Assembly: GCA_902797855.1 (NCBI GenBank)
Contig: CADBUI010000002.1
Span: 1 to 64,000, forward strand
DNA length: 64,000 nucleotides
Reading direction: 5' to 3'
Source of the DNA: an uncultured Erysipelotrichaceae bacterium
GTDB lineage: Bacteria > Bacillota_I > Bacilli_A > RFN20 > CAG-826
Shown piece after piece: positions 6,455-15,005 of the stretch. The notes under the pieces were generated by a model that saw only the letters and a list, made by a program, of their open reading frames with translations, searched no databases and was not told the origin of the DNA. Both the position numbers and the translations under genes were made by a program. Numbering within the stretch: position 1 is the stretch's first letter; each line of letters begins with the position of its first letter.

Positions 6455-8488
6455 ATGAATAAGCAATTAAAGAACATTGAAATCTTTACCTTCATTCTAA
6501 TTGTCGTCGAAGTGCTTATTTACACTGGTTTTTCAGTCTTTTATTTTGGTGATATCATCGGTGCGAAGCAATTCTTTGAATCCAATTTAGTCGTTGTTTT
6601 CTTTGTCTTAGTTGCTTTAACTCTCATCAACATTTTAGCGACTCTTATTACAATCTATAGTTTTGCAAAAGCTAGACGTAAATCAGATTTAAAAGCTGCC
6701 GACCTTCTTGGTGATGATATTCAAGAAGCATATAACTTCGGTATGATTGGTCTAGTGATTGTTGATGAACATAATACTGTCTTATGGGTTAATGAATTAT
6801 TTAGAGATCGTAAAATCGATATTCTTGATAAAAATATCTTAGAGTGGCAACCACACTTAAATGATTTACAAGACGCTCCAACAGAAGCATCGATTAAACT
6901 TGAAATCGAAAATAGATATTATAGTGTCAAATTCCTAGATGACGCTGGACTATATATCTTTAAAGATATTACTGAACTAGAAATATCTGAACAAACTCAA
7001 AAAAGAGAAGCCGTTGTTGTTGGTTACGTTTTAATTGATAACTATTCAAATATTTCTGAAAACGCTGATGACGCTAATGACGTTATTTCTAAAGTTAGAA
7101 ATGCTATTTTTGAATATTTCAAAGATATGAATGTCGCTATCCGTCGATCTAAAGCTGATACATATTTCATGGTTTGTAATTATGAATCGCTTGAAAAGAT
7201 GAAAGCTGATAAGTTTTCAATTATTGATAAGATTCGTGAACTTGGTGAAAAAGAACCAGTTCCACCAACCTTATCAATTGGTATCGCTCATGACTTCCCA
7301 GGAATTTTAAAACTTTCTGACATGGCTAGTAGCGCGCTTGAAACATGTATGGCGCGTGGTGGTGACCAAGTTGTCGTTTCTAAATTTGGTGAAGATTTAC
7401 TTTATTATGGTGGTAAAACTAGAGCAACTGAATCTAGAAACAAAGTTAAAGTCCGTGTTGTTAGTGATACTTTAGTATCCTTAATTAAAAATAGTGGAAT
7501 CGTTCTCATCATGGGTCACACTGGTACAGATATGGACGCAATTGGTGCATGCCTAGGCGTGAAGGCTATCTGTGATTTCTGTAAAGTTAAATCATGGGTT
7601 GTTTATAATCCACGTGCAACTGAAACAAAGACTCGTGGAGCGATGACTAACTCCTTTACAAGAGAAGAATTAAGTGAAATTACTCTTTCACCTGCGGAAG
7701 CAATTGAAAAAGCAAAATCCAAATCCAATGTTCTTCTTATCGTATGTGACGTAAGCGATCCTACACGTGTTATTGAACCAAAACTTATCGATACGATTGA
7801 TAAGATTGCAATTATTGACCATCACCGTAAGAGTGAAAAATATATCGATAACAACATTTTCTCCCATATTGATGTTGCCTCTTCTAGTGCTTCAGAAATT
7901 GTGACTGAATTTATTCATTATTCATTCTCTAACCCAAAAATTAAATTACCTGCAAGTTATGCGACAATTATGCTTTCTGGTATTTTCTTAGATTCGAATT
8001 ATTTCAAATCTAGAAACACATCCACGAACGCTTTTGAAGCTGCGATGGTACTTAAAGAATATGGCGCGGATAACTTTAAGGCTGATGATTTCCTTAAAGA
8101 TGAATATGAAGAAGCTGCTTTAGTTAATAAGATTTCTTCCACTATGTACTCTCCATTTTATGGAGTGGTCATCTGTAAAGCTGATGAAAACGATATTATT
8201 GAACCTGCTGCACTTTCTAAAGTCGCAAATCAATGTATGCAAATGAAAGGCATTAATGCCGCCTTTGTTATTGGTAAATCTGATGAAAGAACTGTGAGAA
8301 TCTCCTGCCGTAGTGATGGTACTATTTCAGTTCAAATTCTTGCTGAAAAACTCGGCGGTGGTGGACATCAACAAAGTGCCGCTACTGAAATTGACAACAT
8401 CACAATTGATGAAGCAGAAGAAAGACTTAATGAAGTCTTAAAAGAAAATCTAAATGACGCTCGTGTGAGTGAATTCGAGGCTAAATAA
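6455..8488 (+). CDS. gdpP: Cyclic-di-AMP phosphodiesterase GdpP
   Basis: A 677-residue protein with the full GdpP plan: two N-terminal membrane helices, a PAS-like domain, a degenerate GGDEF domain without the GGDEF residues, and a DHH/DHHA1 phosphodiesterase. Visible catalytic motifs are GHTGTDMDA (from G354), the DHH motif D455-H456-H457, and GGGGHQQSAA (G634 onward). It hydrolyses c-di-AMP to pApA and so affects potassium balance, cell-wall stress and beta-lactam tolerance. The start chosen is the ATG just after TATAAT; an upstream in-frame start lies within the preceding terminator. It heads the gdpP-rplI-dnaB cluster conserved across Bacilli. Confidence 0.95.
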   Translation: MNKQLKNIEIFTFILIVVEVLIYTGFSVFYFGDIIGAKQFFESNLVVVFFVLVALTLINILATLITIYSFAKARRKSDLKAADLLGDDIQEAYNFGMIGLVIVDEHNTVLWVNELFRDRKIDILDKNILEWQPHLNDLQDAPTEASIKLEIENRYYSVKFLDDAGLYIFKDITELEISEQTQKREAVVVGYVLIDNYSNISENADDANDVISKVRNAIFEYFKDMNVAIRRSKADTYFMVCNYESLEKMKADKFSIIDKIRELGEKEPVPPTLSIGIAHDFPGILKLSDMASSALETCMARGGDQVVVSKFGEDLLYYGGKTRATESRNKVKVRVVSDTLVSLIKNSGIVLIMGHTGTDMDAIGACLGVKAICDFCKVKSWVVYNPRATETKTRGAMTNSFTREELSEITLSPAEAIEKAKSKSNVLLIVCDVSDPTRVIEPKLIDTIDKIAIIDHHRKSEKYIDNNIFSHIDVASSSASEIVTEFIHYSFSNPKIKLPASYATIMLSGIFLDSNYFKSRNTSTNAFEAAMVLKEYGADNFKADDFLKDEYEEAALVNKISSTMYSPFYGVVICKADENDIIEPAALSKVANQCMQMKGINAAFVIGKSDERTVRISCRSDGTISVQILAEKLGGGGHQQSAATEIDNITIDEAEERLNEVLKENLNDARVSEFEAK

Positions 8489-8489
8489 T

Positions 8490-8939
8490 ATGAAAGTTAT
8501 ATTACTTCAAGACGTTAAAGGTATTGGCAAAAAAGGTGAAACTGTCGAAGTTAAAGACGGTTACGCCGCTAATTTTCTTATTCCTCGTAGACTTGCCGTT
8601 AAATTAACTGATAAATCTCTTGAAGTGCTCGATAAACAAAATAAAGATGCTGCTGAGCAAGTGAGACAAGATACGCTTAAAGCTCAAGAAGTAGCGAAGA
8701 AACTTGAATCAATTGTTTTAGAATTCGCCGCTAACACCGGTAGTGATGGAAGAATGTTTGGAACCATCTCAAATAAACAAGTTGAAGAGAAGCTTAGAAA
8801 TGAATATAAGATCTCAATCGACAAACGTAAATTCATTGATAAGACTATCGTGGATAGACTTGGTTACACCAAATTAAGAATTGAGTTATATAAAGGTGTA
8901 GAAGGGGTTGTCACTGTTCATGTCGGTGAAAAGAAATAG
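8490..8939 (+). CDS. rplI: 50S ribosomal protein L9
   Basis: A 149-residue protein beginning MKVILLQDVKGIGKKGE, the classical L9 N-terminal signature, with NFLIPRRLA and a C-terminal TVHVGEKK. The length fits L9 (about 148-150). It is a structural protein of the large subunit at the base of the L1 stalk. The chosen ATG at 8490 follows the gdpP stop by one base; a GTG start at 8469 inside gdpP would add a non-conserved extension. Co-transcription with gdpP and dnaB is conserved in Bacilli. Confidence 0.97.
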   Translation: MKVILLQDVKGIGKKGETVEVKDGYAANFLIPRRLAVKLTDKSLEVLDKQNKDAAEQVRQDTLKAQEVAKKLESIVLEFAANTGSDGRMFGTISNKQVEEKLRNEYKISIDKRKFIDKTIVDRLGYTKLRIELYKGVEGVVTVHVGEKK

Positions 8940-8947
8940 GTGATATT

Positions 8948-10447
8948 ATGCCAAAAAAAGAACATGTTCCATATATTTCTTTAGAAAAGCTTCCACATAA
9001 CGATGATGCTGAAAAAGCTGTCTTAGGTGCGATGCTTCGTTCAAACACCATTTTAAATGACGCCTTAGCAAGACTAGATGTCGTAGACTTCTTTGAAGGT
9101 AACGCGAATCATAGAGCGATCTATAAAGCTATGCTCGACTTATTTAAAGAAGGTAAGCCAGTTGATCCTCAAACCGTTATTAATCAACTCATTAATAACA
9201 AAGAACTAGAAGTTGCAGGAGGTGCGAATTATCTTCTTGAACTTTCTGATTCAATTATTACATTCGCGAATATTTCAACATATATTCAAGACGTTAGAGA
9301 CCAAGCAATCTTAAGAAGATTTTTATTAACTTTAAACGAAATTCAAAATGATTATTTAGATAACGAAGTTGATAAAGATTTCCTTAACATTGCTGAAACC
9401 AAAATTAATAAAGTTACTGAACTTAGAAATATTGGAGATTTTAGAAGTGCGGCAAGTATCGCGGAAGTTGTCCAAAAAGATTTAGACCAACTTAAAGTTT
9501 CCACGACTGACGATCAAGTTACTGGTGTTCCTACTGGATATCCTAGACTTAATCAACTCACACATGGTTGGCAAAAAGGCAACTATATTGTCTTAGCTGC
9601 TCGTACAGGTGTTGGTAAAACTGCCTTCTCTCTTAATCTTGCTCTTAATGCGGCAGTTAGAGGAGTTCCAGTTGCATATTTCTCACTTGAAATGAGCGCG
9701 GAAGATTTATTCAAACGTTTAGTTTCTGGTGATTCAAACGTTAAATATAATACCCTTTTAACAGGTTATGAACTTAATAGAGACGCTAGACTACGTTTAC
9801 AACAATCTTGTCAAAGACTTGGTTCACTTAAATTCTATGTTGAAGATACTTCCGGTATTAATTTGATTGAACTAGTTTCTAAGATTAGAAAACTCAAAGC
9901 TCAAGAAGCTGATTTAAGTCTTGTCTTTGTCGACTATATTGGTTTAGTTACCACAAGCGGAAAAAGAAAAAGTGATTCTAGACAACTTGAAATCCAAGAG
10001 ATTTCTACAACCTTAAAGAAGATTGCTCTTGAACTTAAGATTTCAATTGTGGCGGTTGCTCAACTTAACCGTAAGGTTGAAGAACGTGGTGGTGAACCAA
10101 TGCTTAGTGACCTTCGTGAATCTGGTTCTCTTGAACAAGATGCTGATATTGTTATTTTAATGGCGGAAGCTAAAGCTGATGAAAGAAAAGCTTTCGGTAA
10201 GAAAGATGCACCTGATAATGGTGCGGCTCAAATTAACTCCATGGTTGATACAGTCGCTAAACAAGAAGGTGGAGCGAACGCTAAATTCATCAATATCATC
10301 ATCGCTAAAAATAGAGCGGGTCAACAAGGTAGAGTACCTCTCTTATTTAGAAGAGACTACGTTAAATTTGATACACCAAGCACTGAGGGTGAAGAAAAAC
10401 TTGCCCAAATTGAAAACGCTCGTGTTGAATATCTAAAAGGCGAGTAA
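8948..10447 (+). CDS. dnaB: Replicative DNA helicase DnaB
   Basis: A 499-residue hexameric helicase (called DnaC in Bacillus). The N-terminal domain begins with the conserved NDDAEKAVLGAML, followed by a linker and the RecA-like domain with the Walker A motif AARTGVGKT (K224), the FVDYIGL Walker B strand and LSDLRESGSLEQDAD. An AGGT site precedes the ATG. The stop overlaps the walJ start by one base (TAATG). A serine- and alanine-containing insertion near residues 410-440 (KKDAPDNGAAQ...) makes it somewhat longer than the typical 450-460 residues. Confidence 0.96.
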   Translation: MPKKEHVPYISLEKLPHNDDAEKAVLGAMLRSNTILNDALARLDVVDFFEGNANHRAIYKAMLDLFKEGKPVDPQTVINQLINNKELEVAGGANYLLELSDSIITFANISTYIQDVRDQAILRRFLLTLNEIQNDYLDNEVDKDFLNIAETKINKVTELRNIGDFRSAASIAEVVQKDLDQLKVSTTDDQVTGVPTGYPRLNQLTHGWQKGNYIVLAARTGVGKTAFSLNLALNAAVRGVPVAYFSLEMSAEDLFKRLVSGDSNVKYNTLLTGYELNRDARLRLQQSCQRLGSLKFYVEDTSGINLIELVSKIRKLKAQEADLSLVFVDYIGLVTTSGKRKSDSRQLEIQEISTTLKKIALELKISIVAVAQLNRKVEERGGEPMLSDLRESGSLEQDADIVILMAEAKADERKAFGKKDAPDNGAAQINSMVDTVAKQEGGANAKFINIIIAKNRAGQQGRVPLLFRRDYVKFDTPSTEGEEKLAQIENARVEYLKGE

Positions 10448-11190
10448 TGAAAATATATATTCTTGAAAGTGGTAGTAGAGGAAACTCTGCTTTATTAGAA
10501 GATAGTGGACACCTTTATCTAATAGATATGGGTGTTCCTTTATTTGTCCTTGAGAATGCTTTAAATGCCCTTGGACATAAACTTATTGATATTGAAGCAA
10601 TGTTATTAACTCATGAACACGGTGATCACACTCGTGGAATTCAATATCTTCCACCTTTACCAATTTACACCACGAAAGGTACTTGGGAAGGAAATAATGT
10701 TATTGATATAACTCCATACAAGGAATTTAAATTAAACAACCTAACTATTCTTCCAGTATCAATTTCTCATGACGTTAATGATCCAGTTGCGTTTGTGATT
10801 TCTAATGGCACTGAAAAATTAGTCTACCTCACCGATTCAGGATATATTCCATCTAAGACGCTTGAATATTTAAAAGACGCAGATTATTACGTTATCGAAT
10901 CAAATTATGACTATAAACTTTTAGTAGCGACAGGTAGACCTCGTTCACTAATTACACGTATCTCAAGTGATCACGGACATCTATCAAATAAAGATTCCGC
11001 TAGATATATGGTTGGTTTAGTTGGACCTCACACAAAAGCAATTGCTTTAGCCCATATCTCACTAGAAAGTAACACTCACGAAGTAGCGATTGAAACATAT
11101 CGAAAAATATTTAAAAAAGCTCATCTTAATCTTGATGATTATAATGTGCAATGTGCAAGTCAATACGAGATGACTTTCTTAGGAAAATAA
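10447..11190 (+). CDS. walJ: Metallo-beta-lactamase-fold protein WalJ/YycJ
   Basis: A 247-residue MBL-fold hydrolase with the metal-binding signature THEHGDH (H56, H58, D60, H61) near the N-terminus, and later metal ligands in LTDSG and the SSDHGHLS segment. YycJ/WalJ proteins are implicated in coordinating DNA replication with cell division or in nucleic-acid processing. In most Bacilli walJ lies in the walRK operon; here it follows dnaB with a one-base overlap, which fits a role near replication. It is the last gene of the gdpP operon and a terminator follows at once. Confidence 0.88.
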   Translation: MKIYILESGSRGNSALLEDSGHLYLIDMGVPLFVLENALNALGHKLIDIEAMLLTHEHGDHTRGIQYLPPLPIYTTKGTWEGNNVIDITPYKEFKLNNLTILPVSISHDVNDPVAFVISNGTEKLVYLTDSGYIPSKTLEYLKDADYYVIESNYDYKLLVATGRPRSLITRISSDHGHLSNKDSARYMVGLVGPHTKAIALAHISLESNTHEVAIETYRKIFKKAHLNLDDYNVQCASQYEMTFLGK

Positions 11191-11213
11191 AAAGACCACA
11201 TAGTGGTCTATTT
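11191..11213. terminator. Bidirectional terminator between walJ and the Cof phosphatase
   Basis: AGACCAC (11193-11199) and GTGGTCT (11203-11209) form a perfect 7-bp stem with a three-base loop, flanked by A's on the left and a T-rich run on the right, so it can serve both convergent genes. The end of the Cof gene (11208) overlaps the stem. Confidence 0.7.
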
Positions 11214-12011
11214 TATTAACTTGTAATGCTTCATGGCTTTTGCCCAGCCATCAGCATCGATATCTGCTGTAACATAATCAGCGACTGCTTTAACTTGTCT
11301 AACAGCATTTCCCATTGCAACACTTGTGCCGGTAAATTGAAGCATTTCTATATCGTTTGGATTATCTCCAAGTGACATTGCGTTATCAGGAGTATATCCA
11401 TAATGTTCAAGGACTGCTAAGATACCTTTTGCTTTATCGCTATCTTTAAGCATAATATCGACAGCGTATTCATCCCATCTAGCAGATTTACATTCTTTTA
11501 AGTGAGGTAGGAATAAACTTTCATCAAGTTCATCACAGAATGCGATCATTTGGTAGACAACTCTATCATAATGATCTGGATAATGACGTGGTTGAGGGAA
11601 ACGAGTTCCGTATTTTTCGTGAGCAGATATTACTCTATCATCAACATAGTTAATATGTCCTTCGTTTTCTTCAATAAGAGTTAAACCGAATTTAAGTCTT
11701 TTGGAGAATTTAATCATAACGTCGACAACGTTTTCAGGAATTGGATAACGATAGATAATCTTTCCATCGATAATCGCATTACTACCATTCATGGTAATAA
11801 GTCCATCAGGATGGATGATGTCTAAGATGCCAGTTTTTCTAATAAGATAATAGTTTCTTCCTGAACAAAGGAATACCTTTATTCCATTAGCTTGCATTTC
11901 TTTAATAGCTTTTATGGCACTTTCAGGAACTTTATGAGTGCGATGAGAAAATAAAGTCATGTCAATATCGGTGAAGATAATTTTAATGTCTTTTTTTGGT
12001 TGTTTTTCCAT
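11208..12011 (-). CDS. Cof-type HAD hydrolase
   Basis: A 267-residue member of the Cof/YidA group of HAD phosphatases. Motif I is TDIDMT (D15, D17), with SGR as motif II, and the C-terminal GDNPNDIEML motif supplies Mg2+ ligands. These enzymes dephosphorylate sugar phosphates and cofactors such as FMN or pyridoxal phosphate, with broad specificity. It is read leftward, with an AAAGGAAC ribosome site ahead of the ATG at 12011. The gene is monocistronic and divergent from 12073. Confidence 0.9.
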   Translation of the reverse strand: MEKQPKKDIKIIFTDIDMTLFSHRTHKVPESAIKAIKEMQANGIKVFLCSGRNYYLIRKTGILDIIHPDGLITMNGSNAIIDGKIIYRYPIPENVVDVMIKFSKRLKFGLTLIEENEGHINYVDDRVISAHEKYGTRFPQPRHYPDHYDRVVYQMIAFCDELDESLFLPHLKECKSARWDEYAVDIMLKDSDKAKGILAVLEHYGYTPDNAMSLGDNPNDIEMLQFTGTSVAMGNAVRQVKAVADYVTADIDADGWAKAMKHYKLIK

Positions 12012-12033
12012 CTAATATCGTTCCTTTCTATTC

Positions 12034-12062
12034 TTGTTAATAATTAATAATTATTGTATATT
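12034..12062 (+). promoter_or_regulatory. Promoter of the 12073-13713 operon
   Basis: TTGTTA (12034-12039), exactly 17 bases, then TATATT (12057-12062). The ATG at 12073 is ten bases further on, giving a predicted leader of only a few bases. A TTG at 12034 that could be read as an upstream start is in fact the -35 box. Confidence 0.65.
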
Positions 12063-12072
12063 CTTATATGCT

Positions 12073-12411
12073 ATGAAATACGATGAGTGGTCTAAGTTAG
12101 ATACTGTTAAGGATGATAATAATCCTTTCACTCCAATGTATGTTTATCCATCAGGAGAAATGTTTTTTGTTGAACCTGCGTTTTATACACAGCTTACATA
12201 TTTGAAACAAATATATCCTGATAGATATCGCTCAATTATAGATGAAATGGAAAGATTAGTAAAGAAGTCGAAAAAAGTTATTTTCACTCATGATTATGAA
12301 TTTCCACTTATTAAGAGAGACGATTTTATTTATTTAGAAATCACCGATGTCACCGACCCTCTTCAGATTTATGTTGAAGATAAATCACGTGGCAGTGACT
12401 ATGGAGATTAG
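12073..12411 (+). CDS. Unknown 112-residue cytoplasmic protein
   Basis: A small acidic protein starting MKYDEWSKLD with no membrane segment, signal peptide or recognised motif; aromatic residues are frequent. I do not recognise a family. The start is set by the promoter at 12034-12062, which excludes the upstream TTG. The stop (TAG) lies three bases before the ATG of the UDP-glucose-dehydrogenase-like gene, so the two are almost certainly one transcript. That is the only functional clue. Confidence 0.7.
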   Translation: MKYDEWSKLDTVKDDNNPFTPMYVYPSGEMFFVEPAFYTQLTYLKQIYPDRYRSIIDEMERLVKKSKKVIFTHDYEFPLIKRDDFIYLEITDVTDPLQIYVEDKSRGSDYGD

Positions 12412-12414
12412 TGA

Positions 12415-13713
12415 ATGAACTTTACATTTATTGGTCTAGGATATGTAGGTCTAGTGAACTCTGTTTTACTGGCCTCTTTTTATCATAATGTTATCGGTTA
12501 CGATATTGATAAAAATAAAATTGAACTATTAAAACAAGGAGTGTCAACGATTGAAGAGCCTAATCTTCAGACTTTATTAAGTGAGGCTAAAACAAAACTT
12601 AGATTCACAAGCAATGCGCAAGACGCAATATCAATTAATAACATCATCGTCATCTGTGTTGATACTCCAAATAAAAATGGTCAAATTGATTTAACTCATT
12701 TTAATGAAGCACTTGATGATATCGCTCGTTACGCTGAAAAAGATTGTTATATCATCATTCGTTCTACTGTCCCTATTGGCACTAATAAGTACACAAAAGA
12801 ATATTTAGAAAGTAGATCCAAACATAAATTCCAAATTATTTCGATGCCTGAATTCATGTCTGAATCCACAGCGGTTTATGACACAATTAATCCATATAGA
12901 CTTGTTATTGGAGTGAATAACCAAGAATCTATCGAATTTGCTCAATCAATAACCCCTGTATTCTTAACTAAAAAAGTTCCAGTACTTATTACCACTCCAG
13001 AAAATGCAGAGTTAATTAAGTTGTCTTCTGATGCATTTATCGCTACTAAGATTTCATTCACTAATTCGCTTGCAAAAATCTGCGAAGATGTCGGAGCGGA
13101 TATTGACCGTGTTAGCTTAGGAATGTCTCTTGATCCAAGAATTGGAAAATCTTTCCTTAAACCAGGAATCGGTTATGGTGGAGTTATGGAAGAAACAATT
13201 GATCCAAATTGTTGGATTCTTTCAAAGAAAGAGACTAACTTCGAAGTAGTGAAAGCTGCGATGGAAGTTAATAAGAAACAAGCTACGCGCCTTCTTGATA
13301 AAATATTTAAAAAATATAAAGCCGTTAGTTCACTCACCATCGGAGTTCTTGGCGCCTCATATAAAGCAAACACTGAAGATATTAGAAATTCCGCTGCTAT
13401 TGAAATAATTAGAACTCTTCTTGATAAGGGTGCGGATATTCAACTATACGATCCTCTTTGTATGGATAAAGTTGAAAAAGTATTCTCTAGACACACCCAC
13501 ATCAAATATAAGAATTATGCAAAAGATGCAATTAAGGGAACGCATCTTGTGCTTATCTTAACTAACGCTGATGAATTTAAACTTATAAAACCAGAAGATT
13601 ATATTTCGCTTATGATTGCTAAACCAGTCGTGATCGACGCTCATAACATTTACAAAGTAAATGAAATGAACGGAATAGAATATATTTCTAACGGGCGAAA
13701 GATTAATAAATAA
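12415..13713 (+). CDS. UDP-glucose/GDP-mannose dehydrogenase-family protein lacking the catalytic Cys
   Basis: A 432-residue protein with the N-terminal NAD-binding motif GLGYVGLVNSVLLA, the central helix with the conserved lysine region (ELIKLSSDAFIATKISF), and the C-terminal UDP-sugar-binding domain (GVLGASYKANTEDIRNS). The family oxidises UDP-sugars to uronic acids in two steps through a thiohemiacetal on the cysteine in GGSCFPKD. Here residues 255-262 read GGVMEETI, so the cysteine position (258) is methionine and the PKD is gone; the nearest cysteine is C266. It is either a variant enzyme with altered chemistry or a non-catalytic homologue. It is co-transcribed with the small gene at 12073 and followed by a terminator. 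Confidence 0.85.
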   Translation: MNFTFIGLGYVGLVNSVLLASFYHNVIGYDIDKNKIELLKQGVSTIEEPNLQTLLSEAKTKLRFTSNAQDAISINNIIVICVDTPNKNGQIDLTHFNEALDDIARYAEKDCYIIIRSTVPIGTNKYTKEYLESRSKHKFQIISMPEFMSESTAVYDTINPYRLVIGVNNQESIEFAQSITPVFLTKKVPVLITTPENAELIKLSSDAFIATKISFTNSLAKICEDVGADIDRVSLGMSLDPRIGKSFLKPGIGYGGVMEETIDPNCWILSKKETNFEVVKAAMEVNKKQATRLLDKIFKKYKAVSSLTIGVLGASYKANTEDIRNSAAIEIIRTLLDKGADIQLYDPLCMDKVEKVFSRHTHIKYKNYAKDAIKGTHLVLILTNADEFKLIKPEDYISLMIAKPVVIDAHNIYKVNEMNGIEYISNGRKINK

Positions 13714-13715
13714 AA

Positions 13716-13746
13716 GAAAGCCTCCATTAATTTTGGAGGCGTTTCA
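13716..13746. terminator. Bidirectional terminator
   Basis: GCCTCC (13720-13725) pairs with GGAGGC (13735-13740); GAAA and TTTC outside the stem extend it past a one-base bulge. It separates the convergent genes ending at 13713 and 13747. Confidence 0.65.
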
Positions 13747-14880
13747 TTATTTCTTTTTACTTGAGATTGTTTTAGCTTGTACGTTTTTGTTTTGTGGTTG
13801 ACTTGGCTTATTGATAACTTCAGCGTTTTCAGGTCTAAGTGTTTTCATTGATAGCCACATTAATCTCATACCGATAAGAAGTGGGAATGCGATTTGTGCA
13901 AATGAGGCAATCATGAATCCAAAGACAAGTGAGAGTACTGCTGGAGCAGGTGCTGCCCAGTAAACAATCTTTTGAGTGTCCCAGATTGTATAAATTCTAA
14001 ATGGATTCATTTTTCCTCTAGTGAGGAGATAGACCATAAGTCCCATAAAGACAACAATACCGAGGTTAATACCAAACATGATTAATGTTGTTTGCCACAT
14101 GGCAGTGTATTTATTTGTGAGGTAAGTGGTGTTAAAGAATGCTTTCCAGTTTTGCCACACTCCACGAGTATATGCTCCATAAGCACCTTCGAATTGTGGA
14201 TTTGTTCTTGTTTCTTTAGTTAGCATTTGTCCATCAACATAGACAAGTGCAAGACTATTAATTCCAAATCCTTCTTCAACGTGTTTATAATCACCATAAA
14301 GTGTTCCGCTTACAGAACCATTGTTAGCTCTATAAAGTGCGCCCATTAAAGTGTTTCTCGCAAAGATGAAATAGTTACTTGTTCTACGAACAATACTAAC
14401 TGAACCATCTTCTTTAATATTTTTAACTTGAGCGATTTCGTTTAAATAATCTTGAGTTAATGTTCCATCGATATAATAGATTTCAAAATCAACATTATTT
14501 TCGGCATTTAAATGTTTGTAGCAATGATGTCCGAACGAGTTAACTTCTGGATAGGCCATCGCCCAAGCTTCTGCTCCGCTTTTTCCAGCGTAACTAAAGC
14601 GAAGAATCTTTTCACCTTGCTCTTGGTGGACTGACATATCTGCACCTTTATCTTGAATATCTTCAGCAAAGCGCATTGTCGCAACATCATATCCGTTTGC
14701 ATATGTATTAACAAAATCAGCACCATTCTTATTAGCAGTATTCACGAATGTTGGAACAAGGCAAATAATCATGGAAACAAATAACATAATAACTGCAAAA
14801 TACCATGGTAATTTTCTACCACCAGTAACGCAGGCTTCGTTATTAATTAAACTCTTTAAAACTAACTTAAAATTTTTCAT
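13747..14880 (-). CDS. Unknown membrane protein with large extracytoplasmic domain
   Basis: A 377-residue protein read leftward. One hydrophobic helix lies near residues 25-45, followed by a soluble domain of about 200 residues, then three hydrophobic segments (about 270-345) and a lysine-rich tail. The N-terminal helix and the late membrane block place the middle domain outside the cell. I do not recognise a family; some resemblance to DUF1189-type proteins is possible but not secure. The ATG is seven bases downstream of a TATATT-like -10, with no Shine-Dalgarno sequence. Confidence 0.7.
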   Translation of the reverse strand: MKNFKLVLKSLINNEACVTGGRKLPWYFAVIMLFVSMIICLVPTFVNTANKNGADFVNTYANGYDVATMRFAEDIQDKGADMSVHQEQGEKILRFSYAGKSGAEAWAMAYPEVNSFGHHCYKHLNAENNVDFEIYYIDGTLTQDYLNEIAQVKNIKEDGSVSIVRRTSNYFIFARNTLMGALYRANNGSVSGTLYGDYKHVEEGFGINSLALVYVDGQMLTKETRTNPQFEGAYGAYTRGVWQNWKAFFNTTYLTNKYTAMWQTTLIMFGINLGIVVFMGLMVYLLTRGKMNPFRIYTIWDTQKIVYWAAPAPAVLSLVFGFMIASFAQIAFPLLIGMRLMWLSMKTLRPENAEVINKPSQPQNKNVQAKTISSKKK

Positions 14881-14967
14881 AGCGAATAATATAGTATATT
14901 AAACATCATTTCTTTTCAAATAATTATATTTTCTAATTCGCTTTTTCTCTTGAAAGAATAGTGGACC

Positions 14968-14973
14968 TATAAT
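14968..14973 (+). promoter_or_regulatory. -10 element of the tmRNA gene
   Basis: TATAAT about 32 bases before the mature tmRNA 5' end. Between them lies a small hairpin (TTGCTT...AAGCAA), so the primary transcript probably carries a short leader that is removed by 5' processing. No -35 at standard spacing is obvious. Confidence 0.45.
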
Positions 14974-15005
14974 AATATATTTTTGCTTTTAAGAAGCAAC
15001 ATCAT

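Noticed and set aside
12034-12072. Upstream TTG start that would add 13 residues to the 12073 gene.
   Set aside because: The TTG is part of the -35 box, and a TATATT -10 lies in the extra region, so it would not be in the mRNA.
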